Below, piece by piece: positions 26,839 to 39,690 of a DNA stretch of 64,000 nt. Numbering within the stretch: the stretch's first letter is position 1; the number at the start of each line of letters is the position of its first letter. The stretch comes from Lyophyllum atratum (taxonomy: Eukaryota; Basidiomycota; Agaricomycetes; Agaricales; Lyophyllaceae): contig JACGCN010000004.1 of NCBI GenBank assembly GCA_014905825.1, positions 992,001-1,056,000 of the forward strand. Direction: 5' to 3'. The notes below the pieces were generated by a model that saw only the letters and a list, made by a program, of their open reading frames with translations, ran no database searches and was not told the origin of the DNA. The position numbers were made by a program, and so were the translations under genes.

Positions 26839-29682
26839 TCAGCAAGCGACATCGAGATCAGGATATTCAAAGCAGTGGGATAGCAACAAATCATCGTCAT
26901 CGTCTGTTTCGGGCGCAGGTAGCGTCGGCATGTCCAATATCTTGTTATATACTTCGGGGCCAAGGTCGTCATCATCATCGAGGCTCATGGAGCGAATATA
27001 GAAGTGACTATGGTCGTACGGTGAAGTGGTGGGGGTCGAGGGAAGTGGCGAATCGTCCTGCGTTGCAAGGCTGGACTGTGACGAAGACGAGCCACATGTC
27101 GGGAGTTGGTGCTCGTCAGGCTGTGGTTGGGATGTTGATTCAGGAATGAACGCCTTCTGAGGCTCCGGCTGCGCGAAAGGTTCAAGATTCGACCGTGTCT
27201 GAGGCGAGGTCTCGACGTTGTCAAGGATTGCCGTTTCCCTTTGCAAGCGCGGTGCGGCAGACCGTTCAAGATCCAATTGCGTTTGAGGTGACGCTTCTAC
27301 ATCGTCAGGAGCTGGTGAAGGTTCAGGATCCGACCGTGTCCGAGGCGAGGCCTCGACGTCGTCAAGAACTGCCGTTTCTCTTTCAGATCGCGGTGTGGGA
27401 GACGGTTCAAGATCCAACTGCGTCCGAGGTGAGGCTTCGACATCGTCAGGAACAGGTGTTTGTGTGCGAGATCGAGGCGCTAGGAATGGTTCAGGATCCA
27501 ACAGCGTTAGAGGCAAATGTTCTTCGTCATGAGGAGCCTGTGTTGCCATTGGAGACTGAGGTAGAGGGGGTGGTCTCGCAGCATCGGGTTCAAGAATGGG
27601 CGTTCGAGGACGGGATTGAGAGGACGCTACGACATCAGCAGGGTCGTTGACGGACGTCGGCGGCTGAGGCTTTGGCTGCTGAGCTTCTCTGACGATATCC
27701 ATGATCAGCCTCGATGTGCTCAGAGCCTGCCCCAGGTGGTGGTTCTTCTCTAAGACCTCTGTCGTCAAGACCCGCCCCACTATATCCCCTGTTTCCTCGA
27801 CTGGTTGCTTGGTGGGTCGGGGCGAGGGATCTTGGGATGAATTGGGGCGCTTCTCCGCCGCGGGCTTTGATACATCCTGTGTAGAGGTTTTGACGTCCGC
27901 TTCCATATCTACGTCATCCTTGTGCTGCCGAGGGCTAAGGAGAGGTGTATCGACAACCTGTGGCGCCTTGGTAAGTTGAGACCCGTCGAGAACAGCAGCA
28001 GCGATATTGGTCACTTGGGGCTTCGGAGGCAAGAAGCTCTGGGCAAAAAGGCGCCGCGTCAAATCTCCAGGGATGAAAGCAGGAGGGTCGAGAGGGATGA
28101 CAGTTGGCACAGGAAGACGTCGTTTAATCACATGAGAGAGAGCCGTAGGCGTATCAGATGTGGGAATGGGGCCCTTGAGGGACAAAGATAATTCCATCGA
28201 TGTTGTGCGGGGAAGCTGGGAGATCTCCGTGATATTGGCGTCCATCGGTGAGTCCTGAACGTGCTGGGCCTTGGGGGACGCTTCGAGTGCAGAATGCTCC
28301 GAGATAGTGGCAGTAGAACTTTCGCCATGTATGTCATCCTTTTCAATGAATGCTGCGTACATGTCCTCCTCGTCGTCGATAGCCTCAAAGCTAGCTCCAA
28401 GCAGAGGTACAAGCAGAGCTGGAGGAGAATCCACAAACTCAAAGCCTGATACCAAGAAGGCGGCTACTTGAGAGTCGGAATCTTGTTCAGAGGCTGTAGG
28501 AGACGTAGTTTGGGTGAATTGGGGTTCGATGGGCGCCTTCTGGGAGTAGGGCACGTGGACCTGAACTGTAGGAAGATCATCCGCGGCCGATGACTTGTCG
28601 TTCGTGTCGTCGGCGAACTTGGCTTTTTGAATACTTCGGCGTGATTTGCGCGGTTCTCCGGACGACGATGATACTGCTTTTGACACAGGTTTCGGTGCTG
28701 AAGGGGCCCTTACGATGGATCTACGTGAAGAAAGCGGTTTAGGCTGGGGAGGAGGGACCGGGGTATCGTCATCGGAGCATAGGTCGATGACGTCCACTAC
28801 AGAAGAGGCCTTGTCTTTTCGAGGAGTGATCCGCATAGTGTTCCGTCGTCGCTTTGTAGGCCTTTCTTCCCCATCTGAATTCGAAAAGAGCTCGATGACT
28901 TCTACGGCTGCAGCTATAAAAGAAAGTCAATATATGTGCCCCGAATGATGAAATTAATGACGTACACTGGGTTTTTTTCACAGGGGATCTTGTTCTGGTC
29001 TTGGTGGTCGTGGCGGTCTTAGCGCTTCCTGTAATACAAGTAAGCCACGATCACGATGTGAGATGATGTACGGACCATTCTGTGCTGGGACTGCATCTTT
29101 CTTCTTCTTCTCCGTGTTTGCTGCCAGCCATTTCGCTAAACCTAAGGTAGGCGGCGGTGTCTTATCGTCCTCAGAATCCAGAACATGTGGACGCTTCTTG
29201 TTGTTGAAGACCGTACTAGACAATTGACTTGACGGTCCAGGGCTTGCATTTCGTGGGACACGTCGACGTGCGCTTTTCCTTTGAGGAATGACCTCCGATC
29301 CTGGCTTTGCTCGCGCAAGGCTTCGGGCGGGAGGGAGAGTTGACGTATCAGCAGTATTGCTAGATGTTGCTGGAATGCCAGGATTAGCATATGGTTGTTC
29401 TGGTCAAGCAGTTGGCGACGTACCTCGTGTCCCTTCGTCACTCTTCGTCTTTTTCTTCTGTGGCTTCTTCGCGGAGACATTCGCAGCAGATGACTTTCGC
29501 TTTCTCGCAGCCTCCGAGGCGTCCTGCATATTCAGTGAAGGTGAAGATGATGGCGGTGACATTCCTGAGCATATCCGAATTTCGTCAGAGTTTGAACCCA
29601 CGCCATGAGTCACGACTGAAATGTATATACCTTCAAGGACTGACCACGATGGTCCTGGCGAAGTTGCTCGTCGGCGGACCAT
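26839..29682 (-). CDS. Disordered nuclear-type protein with two SIM-like motifs
   Basis: The reading starts about 29682 (MVRRRATSPGPSW) and passes through Lys-rich exons (ARKRKSSAANVSAKKPQKKK; KSARRRVPRNASPGPSS; KRPHVLDSEDDKTPPPTLG). It enters a large last exon of about 2 kb that ends at 26839. Two matching motifs flank the last intron junction region: VEVIELFSNSDGEE (28903-28862) and VVDVIDLCSDDDTP (about 28797-28757). Both fit a SUMO-interacting motif, a hydrophobic V/I-x-V/I-I-D/E-L core followed by acidic residues, and a KRRR basic patch lies between them. The rest is Pro/Ser/Asp-rich with degenerate tandem repeats of about 30 residues carrying DDVEASPRTQLDLEPSP. It ends with two acidic stretches (LDDDDDLGPEVYN; ETDDDDDLLLSHCFEYPDLD). 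No fold is recognised. Nuclear SUMO-related function is inference. Confidence 0.7.
27180..27540 (-). repeat. Degenerate coding tandem repeats (about 30-aa unit)
   Basis: Within the disordered protein, consecutive units share DDVEASPRTQLDLEPSP, DDVEASPRTRSDPEPSPA, DDVEASPQTQLDLERS and DNVETSPQTRSNLEPF, at irregular spacing of about 18-33 residues. The DNA shows matching repeats of the type GTTCAGGATCCGACCGTGTC. Unit number is likely variable between strains. Confidence 0.75.
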
Positions 29683-29944
29683 CCAATAGGCTCAGCATAT
29701 CAGATGTCGAAGTGGAGGAATGGCAACCCTGATTACGTCAGCAGGCATTGCACAATTCACGGATCGAGCACGGCATGGACTTCGAGTCAAGACGGGATGC
29801 AGGCAGCGAGAAGACAGATCCAAGCTAACCAAGATACATCGACAGGCAGCATTTACCCCCCCTAGTCTGGACGATTTCACCGTCGAACCGACGCTGAGCC
29901 GCGAGGAGAACGTGGTCCTTGACATCCAGCATTTTCATTAAAAC
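29683..29944. promoter_or_regulatory. Divergent intergenic region (disordered protein / DUG2)
   Basis: About 260 bp separate the start of the minus-strand disordered-protein gene from the DUG2 ATG at 29945. It must contain both promoters. No specific motif was identified. Confidence 0.4.
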
Positions 29945-32900
29945 ATGGAGTCTAGTGCCAGTGATAGCCCCGGACCTCTGACCCCAATACCACATCGTAT
30001 GCCCCGTGGCATTTCTTGTCGTCAGAAACTCTCCTAATGAAACCTCGCACAGCTTCCCTCAGCCGCGACCTCCAATCTGATGCACCGGTCCCCGCCCTTC
30101 TTCATTCGCTCCATGAACTCCGTAGCTCCGTACTGAGCCTCGCGGCGAACAAAGAGTACATTTTTTCGGGCAGTCAGAGCCAAGATATTTCAGTAAATGC
30201 TTCCTTGTTCTTGAAGTTCATTTCGCTAACATCTGGTCATCAAGGTATGGGACAAGAAGACATTCACGCTTAAACGGACCCTTCAAGGTCATACAGGGAG
30301 TGTTTTGGCTTTGGAAATTGCAAAGGAGAAGGATTGGCTGTTCAGCTCCTCGGGTACGTGCAACCTGTTCGCGTCCTCATCCTTTATTGACGCGTTCCAG
30401 GGGACAGCACCATACGAGTACGTTCAAAAGTGCATCCAACTGCCACACCATCTAACCTCTCGTAGATTTGGTCCACAGTCGAGCTCACGCCCCTCTACAG
30501 CCTCGACCCCTACCTAGAAACCAGCGCCGGTGATATATTCTCTCTATCATGGTCAAGCACGCTCCAAACCATCTACATTGGCTGCCAAAACACGTCTCTC
30601 CAGTGGTACGACTTCCATGACCCCATCATGTCCTCTTCGTCTTCCACATCCTCTTCTCCGCGCCCCGCTTCGTTCGACCCAACTGCTCCGGCCTCCGGCA
30701 CGTCCACGCCCTCCACCAGCTTCACGGTCACGCGGAAGGTCCACAAGTTTTTCGACAGCTACCCACAGTATGAGCGCAAGCCCGCGGATATTTATGCGCG
30801 AAACCGCACCGGCGGCGCAAGCAGCCCAGATTCCGACCAGCAAGCCGTTGCACCCCCGCTCCACGGGTATTTGAGCATCCCAGCCGTCAACGTGATCGAC
30901 TCGGCCCATTATGGATACATCTACTGCATGGCGATACTGGATGGAAAAGACTCAGTGCAGATCGCAACGGGAAGCGGTGATGAGAGTGTCAAGGTACGTT
31001 TGGCGTCCCCAGCTGACGCTTGTGAACGAATATTGACGTGGACACAGTTGTGGGACTGCGTAGAGAAGGGACCGGTGTTGATACACGAGTTTGAATGCAA
31101 CAATGGTGCGGTACTTGCCCTTATCGCTCGGGGTGATACCATATATGCGGGCTGCCAAGACGGGTATGTGAAAGTATTGGATCTGGAGACAAAGACGCTT
31201 GTTAGGACGATCATCGTCCAGGAGGTATGTATGAGACTCTGCGTATTGGGAGGAAAATTAAATTCATCCCTAGTGTGTCGACATCTTGTCCATGTCCATG
31301 ATCGATTCAGACCTGTATACCTGCTCCGCGGACGGATGGGTAAAAGTGACTATGCTTCCTTCTCGCTCACAGACCATGGTCTGACAACCCCGTGCTAGCG
31401 TTGGTCCGCATCGTTTGACTGCACGGCCTCTTGGAAGGCACACGATGGCATCGTCCTCTCATCTCTCATCTCCAACTATGACAAGACCCAAGACGGCGGG
31501 TTCAGGCTTCTGACTGGTGGGAACGACAACTTTATTAAGGTATCGTACATCCATCACTCAACTGGTATGCGTGGTATTCACGTCTCTCAAGGTCTGGGAG
31601 ATCAAGCCCCCGGTACCACGCAAGGACGTGTCGCAGTACGGCCAGGTACCCGGGATCGACGGCGTTATCCCACATATTGATGACCAGCCCATCATCGGTG
31701 CCAACGCCGCCTTATTCCTTTCCGGATATCAACGCTAACCTCAGCTGACTCTCAGACACCCTGACGTATGCGCTCTCGAAATTCGTCTCGATCCCCAGTG
31801 TCAGCTCCAGTCCAGCGCATACAGAAGACTGCCGACAAGCGGCCATATGGCTCAAGAAATGTCTGGGCCAGCTTGGCGCGCACACCTCCCTGGTCAGCTA
31901 CATTCCATCGTACCTTGGCGAATCTCGTCTTATATCTAAATACTGCTCTAGCTCCCGACAGGCGAAGGCAAGAACCCTCTCGTCCTCGGCACATTCCAAG
32001 GAACAAAGAACGACCGCCCCAAGCCTCGGGTACTCTTTTATGGGTACGTACAAGTTAACTCCTCCCAGCTTCTATTATGTCACATCCTTATCCCTTGGTT
32101 GTAACAGCCACTACGACGTCATCCCCGCTCCTGCTGAAGGCTGGGACTCGGACCCCTTCACATTAACGGGACGCAATGGGTACCTCTATGGCCGTGGCGT
32201 TACGGACGACAAAGGCCCCATCATCGCGATCGCGTGTGCCGCGGCGGAACTGCTCTCGCGCCGTGCGCTGGGGCTCGATCTCGTGTTCCTTATCGAGGGC
32301 GAGGAGGAGTGTGGAAGTGCTGGGTTTGGGCAGGCGGTGAAGAAGTACAAGGTAAGTCCTTGCGGTGGCTTCTCTATCAATATTTCTCGCGACTGATAGA
32401 TGGTTCTCGTAGGATGAGATTGGCCATATCGATGCGATTTTGGTGAGCAATTCGACGTGGATTGGAGAGGATAAGCCTTGTATTACATATGGGCTGAGAG
32501 GGGTGGTCCATTGTGCGCTTGAGGTGGGTGTGTCGTCTCTTGCACTTGAATTCCAAATTGGCATCGATGTTAACGGCGTACACAGATATCGAGCGACCAT
32601 CCGGATCTTCACTCTGGTATCGAAGGAGGTGCCGTCGTGGAGCCTATGTTTGATATGTCAGTTTTTGTCGTTCGGATGTTCAGCCAACGTTGCTTACTCT
32701 CGCGTGATCCATAGGGTGCGCCTGCTTGCAGCGCTCACGGACAGTCATCGGAAAGTCCAGATCCCTGGTTTCTGTACGTTTGCCGCCATTAATATCTCAT
32801 AAAGAACATTGCTCATGGTCGTATCTAGATGACCACGTTCGACCGCAGACAGAGGACGAGAAAGAGCTTTATAAGCTTCTATCTGCTGTGTCACAGCGAC

Positions 32901-33672
32901 CTGCCGCTTCACTCTCATCGCGATGGAGCGAACCGTCCTTGACGCTTCACACGATTGAAATATCTGGCCCAAAGAGTATGTCCACCGCCACTTGCATTTG
33001 CCCACTGCTCATTATTAACTTCATTTTCCAGATGCCACCGTTATCCCCAGTTTAGTCAAGTCACAGGTATCCGTGCGCATCGTTCCGGATCAAGACCTAG
33101 ACACGATCGTGAAGGCGTTATGCGCGCACCTCGAAAGTTCATTCCAGAGTCTGCAATCCCCAAACAAACTAAATGTGAAGCTGTCTATCCAGATCTAATT
33201 CATGTTCGTATCTCATGCTATGGTAACCTTGCAGATCAAGGTAGAGCACACGGCCGATTGGTGGCTCGGCAACCTCGACGACCACTGGTTCAAGGCGCTT
33301 GAAAGTGCCGTCCAGGATGTGTGGGGCGTAGCGCCACTTCGCATCAGGGAAGGAGGGGTGAGTGGTCTATATGCAATGCTTACCCTGCCAGAGAATGCTA
33401 ACCTTCAGTTTTTACAGTCCATCCCATCTGTACCGTACCTTGAAAAGGAGTTCGGCTGCCATGCACTACATCTACCCATGGGACAAAGCTCGGTAAGTCG
33501 CAGTGTTGCTTAGAGACGAGAATGGCCTGATATTGAAGCGATCTAACTTCTGTAGGACCAAGCTCATCTGCCGAACGAACGCATCTCGTTGGAGAACTTG
33601 CACAAAGGCAAGGTAGTCGTGGAGCAGTTCCTCCTCAACATCGCGGAGAAATGCACTCCCAACGTCCTGTGA
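29945..33672 (+). CDS. DUG2: DUG2-type WD40 / M20 peptidase fusion (glutathione degradation)
   Basis: Dug2 pairs with Dug3 to form the alternative gamma-glutamyl hydrolase for glutathione in the fungal cytosol. The ATG at 29945 is followed by an intron (29993-30051, with a CTCCTAATG branch site) that removes an in-frame stop. WD40 repeats occupy the first half: VWDKKTFTLKRTLQGHTGSV, ATGSGDESVKLWDCVEKGP, YAGCQDGYVKVLDLETKTLV, TCSADGWVKRW and LLTGGNDNFIKVWEIKPP. The second half is an M20 metallopeptidase fold with LFYGHYDVIPAP (metal His and Asp), YLYGRGVTDDKGPIIAIA, LIEGEEECGSAGF (catalytic and metal Glu), HPDLHSG and IREGGSIPSVPYLEKEFGC. It ends HKGKVVVEQFLLNIAEK with stop at 33670-33672. Ten or more introns are needed. 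The fusion order is exactly that of fungal Dug2. DUG3 is not in the window. Confidence 0.93.
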
Positions 33673-34075
33673 TGTATATCAACCATTACCTTCCTTGTTA
33701 TCAGTCCCAATACCCCGTATCCCCTTCATTGTACATTTTGTCGGTTGCTCTCGTTAATTTGCTATGATCGTTCAATGCTATCCTGTACTATATTTTTTTG
33801 TTCGTGACAGTCGTCAGAGACATGGTGCGCAAAGCCCGTGTATCGTGTGTGTATCGTGCGTTACATCAAGGGGAGTCCCAATTCAAAATAAAGTACATCG
33901 CGATTGTAGTAGTAGTCGTGTATATGTGCTAATCGTGTATAGATATGAATGATGATGATAATGATGCTGGTAGTTGACACATGAACCCAGAGAAAAATAG
34001 AAGGAAGAAAACAGGCCAATCGTAACTTCCCGCCGATAGCACCGTACCCACTGACTGATATCACTGTTGAATAAA
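33673..34075. other. Convergent 3' region (DUG2 / phytochrome)
   Basis: About 400 bp between two converging stops. The sequence is AT-rich with GATGATAATGAT simple repeats near 33940-33970. It presumably holds both 3' UTRs; no gene is seen. Confidence 0.45.
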
Positions 34076-37000
34076 TTACTCCGGCAGCCATCCTCCTCCC
34101 TCCCAACTACATCCCTTTTTATAGCAATGATGCTGTCTCTGAGAACGGTCTGTCACGCCCTTGAGGATGGCGCCAAGCCTACGGAAATCGATGGGCTTCA
34201 ATATCCATCCATCCATCCCGTAACCAATGAGCTCATCGCATTGACGCTCAAGAAGAGACGCAGATACGGCAAATATGGGTATCCGACCATTCAGGTGATG
34301 CGAAAGCCGTGGCTGAGGTGGTTGCGCGGATGACTTTTCGAACTCTCGAATTTTCCGAGTCGAATCAAATCCATTGAGGATTGGCATTCTATAAAATGTA
34401 TCAGGAGGTTCAACCGCCTAGCTCTGGAAGTACAAACTCACTGTATATCCATCAAAACAGCATCAAAGGCTCGATCGCACTTGACCTTGTCAAGACCCTC
34501 CTGACCATTGGTTGTACTTACGACGGTGTGACCGTCTAAAACCAATCGCTTCGCAAGAATCTTCCGATTGATATCGTTGTCCTATTGGTGTCATCAACTC
34601 CTGTTATCATCTGAGTATGGAGAGAAATCATACTTCTACAACGAGGATCCTGAGGTGCGGGTGTTCGGCAGTCGGCACCACCGTGGCTGGTGACATGTGA
34701 GAGTACGTGGGACAGGACTGCAAAGTCTCAGGGGGGATGCCGTTCTTGGCTTCCAAAAGTGGATGTTCAATGGACTTTTCTGAGCCATTCCGAAATTGGA
34801 ATACCCGTAGCGGCTCTTCTAAGAGGCTGCTAGGTTTTGGGGAAGCGGTGGGTGCGGCAGAGCCACAACGGACCGTGACCCCGACATGATCGATAGCTTG
34901 CCCTGGAATGGTGGCGCTAAGCCGGCGGGGATGAGCAAACCGGGCGACAGCGTCCCCATATCCAGTAGAAATTATCGAAATGGGTGGCGAAACTGGGCCC
35001 GTAGAGAGAACCAACGGGATGAGGAATGAAAACCGACTACCATGATCCACCTTGGAATCCACTCGAAGTCGACCACCCAGTTGTTCCACTATCCGAGCGA
35101 CAACAGCTAGTCCAAGCCCTGGAAAAAAAATCAGCCCTCCGACGCGCAAGGCATTGTATGGAATACAACTAACCAACCCCAGAAGCCCCCGCCACTGGTG
35201 GTTCTGAGCATTCGACCTGCTCAAACTCTCGGAAAATATGTTCAAGCTTTGCTGGAGGTATGCCACCACCAGTATCCGCGACGACGATATCGACTGCAGT
35301 CGGATGGGGACTCCGCAGGCCTTGGGGTTCGCTGAAGGGCATACAGCTAACCGTGATGGAACCCTTCATCGTATATTGCACTGGGATTTGTTTAAACGGA
35401 TATATAGAGTGATATGAAAATAAGACGTACAAGAGTTGGCAGTCAGATTCTCAACGACAGTCCGAACTTTCGTTGCGTCTCCAACAACCATCCTAGGACT
35501 TTGTGCAAGGTCCAAATGGAAAGCAATATCCCGCCTTTCTGCCTCTTTCCGGTAGAAGTGAGTGGCCGTTTCGATGATGTGTGGGAGGTTAAAGGGCTCG
35601 TTAAAGTATGTCTCTTTTCCAGTTTCAAGCCGAGTCAAATCCTGCAAGGAGATCAGTAACATAATACAAGCCAAAACAAAAAAGGAGGGTGTACAAGTAA
35701 ATCATTGATAGTGAATAACAAGCTCTGGAAGCAAAGGTGAGTTTCGTGTCATCAAGGAGGTTCGACGGATTCACTTTCGAAGCCGTGTGAGAACGACTGA
35801 GATTCTCTCGGGCTTCATTATCTAAAGGGCCATCGAGAGCCATCTCTAGATAGCTGCATGGACGTTAATAATTGCTGATATATGTCGATCTTTTAAGAAA
35901 CTTACTTGATAATGTGATTGAGTGGTGTCCGGACTACATAAATCAAGATGAGCTCGGTCACTCCATAGTTGTAGAAGCGACTATCTCACCTTCGTGACTT
36001 GCATTTGACAACAACAATTCTGTCAGTTTGGTAGTCTGCAAAGCTCTTTCTTTCTGCCTCCAGACTTCTATGAACTATAAAAACGTCTTTAGCGCATTAG
36101 CAAGGAAACGGACGTTATTGTTCACCTTTCCATAGACCAAGGCCAGCACCCCAGCTGTCTCCAGCTGTTCCTCCGACCACACACGACTCCGACCAGCAAC
36201 GACCTCGGTCCAAGTTTTGAAGGATTTTCGAGGCTCCAGCGTAGAGGTTGCTTCACGTCCATCCTTGTAGGGCTTCCCTGCCCATCTGACTTCTCGAGGT
36301 TGCCCCTTCCGTAAGAAAGCAATGAAGTCTGTGCCTTCCATGGAAAGAGGAACCAGAAGCAGTCCAGAGATAGTGTGGAAGCCTTTATTGCGATTGTCAC
36401 ATGGGGCATCTACCGTCAAGGAAGATAAACAACGAACCCGCAGTGACTTGAAGATCTGAAAAATCTTTTGTTATGGATTGAGATGCTAGTATGGTGCTAA
36501 AGACGGCGGTCAATCGACGGAGACCAGATAACATGGACAAAGAGCATACTCGAACTGTTTCAGCCGCAGATATTCTGCCATAACGAGGATCTCTTGGCCA
36601 TGCTCATTAGGTCCTAAAATCTTGGCGCCTTCTCCGATGACCAAAATACCGAAATCGGCTTCGAACAAACCCAGAAGATCCTCGGTGTTACTGACGATGT
36701 ACACAGCCTGCTACAGAATCAGAACGCCAAATTCTAGGACACAAGAAAACGCTTGCCGGCTGTCGGTTAGACGCTATATGGTGGATCTACCAAATGATTG
36801 ATCAGAATGAGCGAATCTCAGTGACCAGCTACGTACCACTTTCCGGGTATGCAAACGCTGCGCATAACTTAAGCGTTCGATGTTCCTCGATATGGACTGG
36901 CTCAGAAGTCGAAGCATTTGCCTAACAGGGAAAGAAACACGCATCCCGTGCGTGCCATATGAATGGCATGTTATCAAACCCCATAGCTTGTCGAATGCCA

Positions 37001-39535
37001 TGATCGACTGGTGGGGTGTTAAGCGATATTCGAGAGCGTATGTCATCAGAAAACTCACGATCGACATCGAAGCCCGGACACCCATGTTGCCAAGGTCTAC
37101 AGAAGCTGACGTCAAAAGTGGAGCAACATGCAGAAGGTATGTACGATTACATTTGATGTGAATAGGACTCATTGCACGAAGATAGCAATGGGTCATGTTC
37201 TGCGATCGTTAAGAGTATATGGTAAGCGGAGCTCATGATCTGCACATAAAGATTTGAACTCACAAGGGGCGTCTCAAGGTCCTTTTCACTCCTGACGACA
37301 ATCCGAGCTGTGCTCTGCAAGCGGTTGTACAGTAACCGCACTTTATCTGGTTATGAATGATAAGCATCTATCATATAGTTACAGCAGCTCGACTTACTGA
37401 TGGCATACAGAGCTCTCGCCTGGATATCAAAACCGATGAGTTTACTGAGATGATCGAAAGGAAATTACAATATCTACCTGGGCGGGAATATCCGATGCAG
37501 GAAAATGGAGGCCCTGGTACAGATCCTGCGTCTGATTCCAGTCCACAAGCTCGGCCACGACTTGGCCGTTCCACCCTTCGTCAAATTGATACACCATGAC
37601 CCGATGGAATTGGCTTAGGTCCTTCACAATCCCTACTACGACCTTCAAGAACATATCCAAGGACTCCACAGACCCTAGCTGCTCGTTGATCTGGCTCATG
37701 ATGGCAAACACGTCCATCATACCAATGTTCCCATCGTCGATCCGTGCCCTTTTGCGCAGCGATCGCTTCCTTGACGGGACAAGATTTGGTCTATCTTCGT
37801 CAACCCCAGGAATTTTAGCCCTCCGTAAGCGTTCAAGAGCTGACAGAGGCTTAGAATGACTGGTTGTGCTCTCCAAGATATCCGCTGCAGACGGTGTCCA
37901 TCCTTCATCTCCCTCCAAGCCGTGATTATTTGTCGATTCGCCCAGTGTTGCAGAAGATGCCCCAGACGTATCATGCTTTGTCTCTAACATTTCTCGATCA
38001 AAGCTCGAGTCCACGGATTCGCCTGGCGATGTGAGACTAGATACAGAAGATGGCGGCGCCGTCGGTTTCTCTGCAAAGCCAGGAGGGTAAAGGGGGTTGA
38101 GTGTGTCCCGCTCACATTCAAACTCCATGATGATCAGGTCAGAGGTTGGCGATGAGGCGTCATTTGTAGTGCTTGGCCGGTGGATGGCGCACCAGCATGT
38201 CCACGGGCGACATCGATTATCAGACTCCAGACAAGCAGTCCCCGGCGCTCCCCAGCCCGTGAGTGAGAATACTTGGACACCATCATCCTCCTCATTTTCT
38301 AGATCACTGAGATCTTGGATTTTGTCCCACAGAAGCTCGGCTTGCGGATCCGAGAGGATTTCTGTGAAGCACCGAAGAGAAAAGAGGAAGCGGGGAGGAA
38401 GCCCAAGAACCTCTGTCGAATTCTGAAAAAAGTGGTGAATCATAGCACAAAATCGTAGAGAGGTTTTCCTACCTCTGAGACTTGTCGAACCACCAGCGCA
38501 TCGTCTTTCTCCTCGACAGCGATTAACACCCCAAAAGCTTGGACTGAACCTGGTGTACGGATAGGCTAGGGGAGTGGGCGGAGGCGATGAATAAATTATC
38601 AAATGTCGCCATGCATGATCTCTCACCTCATCCTCGCACCGTTGTAGAATTCCTTCACGACCAACAATGACATGATTGCCGTTTTCGTCTTCCCTGTGCT
38701 CAAATCTCACGTTAACGATGGATTCTGACCTTGAGCTGCTCCCGCTGTAGTACTCAGTAGCCGATCCAGGGCTAGATGACTGCTCTAGATCTGAGGTATC
38801 AGGAGATCGATCGACTGACGGTTCCCTGATATTCGCCGGGGTGGTTGATGAACCAGGCAAAGCCCCCATACTTTGGACCTCGCCAGGACGTTCGGTAGGA
38901 GAACGCTCGGTAGGAGAAGCAGTCTTGGGAAGTGGGAGCAGGTGGACAAGCCCGTATTCGGATAGATTGAAAGGAAGCTCGAGACTCGGGGCGCGTTTCT
39001 TGATTACTGGTGGTAGGGCATCACCCGAAAGCTCTAAGGAGTCCCCGCCGCCATATAGTTCACGTCCAGAAGAAGGCTCCGCGGCATCAGCAGAGGAATG
39101 AGCGGACTGGTTTAAGGATTGGCTGTGTAACGATTGATGGGGAGAAAATTCAACAGGAGTATATTCTTCGACGGAATAGTTGGTATTCTGGGTGTTCCTA
39201 GCGTTCGATGGTGAATTCCGGTAGGAGTTCCGCGCAAAGGTAGTGTTTGGACTTCGCGTTCCACTTATTACAACATCAGCCGCCGTCGTCGACCTCCTAT
39301 TGGTAGCGTTCGAACGGCCATTCGTCCTGTAAAAGCCCTGTGTGGATGGCTGAATGGTGTCAGCCGACAATGTTTTGGCCGGGTGCAGCAAACCAGTCGA
39401 TGCAGTGGCGGATGTTTGAGACTGATCTGCGGCAGGCTGGATTCGGCCACCCAGCAGTGACCTTGCTGGGTATACGTAGGATTGAGAAGTTCCCTTGCCG
39501 CTGGGTGTGTCCTTGGCTGGAGGGGTATCGGCCAT
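34076..39535 (-). CDS. Fungal phytochrome, hybrid histidine kinase with receiver
   Basis: This is a red/far-red photoreceptor kinase of the fungal Fph type. A Ser/Pro-rich N-terminal extension of about 300 residues precedes the PAS domain, which holds the bilin-attachment Cys in ILQRCEDEPIRTPGSVQAFG (Cys codon 38638-38636; exon joint over 38625-38565). The GAF domain has VYQFDEGWNGQVVAE, HFPASDIPAQARALYAIN (Asp of PASDIP), YLRAMSPIHI and KLWGLITCHSYG (conserved His residues). The PHY domain has the tongue motif EPRKSF in the 36419-36075 exon. The kinase has H-box NASHEVRTPLNHII (His codon 35996-35994), DATKVRTVVENLTANS (N-box), DTGGGIPPAKLEHIFREFEQ and GVGLGLAVVARIVEQLGG. The receiver has ILVVEDNDINRKILAKRL, phospho-Asp in LMDIQMPILNG (codon 34449-34447) and ILKPID. 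All key residues are intact; more than 15 introns. Confidence 0.93.
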
Positions 39536-39690
39536 TTAGGGAAGAGATTCCAAGGTGGTATCGCGCGTGGTATACAGGCGAAACAGGAAACTTAAAGTCG
39601 ACCTTGGCTGGTGTCTTAAAAAGGTCACGTGCACGCGTCATAGTATCAGATTCACATGTTACTGGTCAGCAATGCTTGGCAATGGCGGAG

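Noticed and set aside
33940..33975. GATGATAATGAT simple repeat
   Set aside because: Short microsatellite in a 3' region; no further structure.
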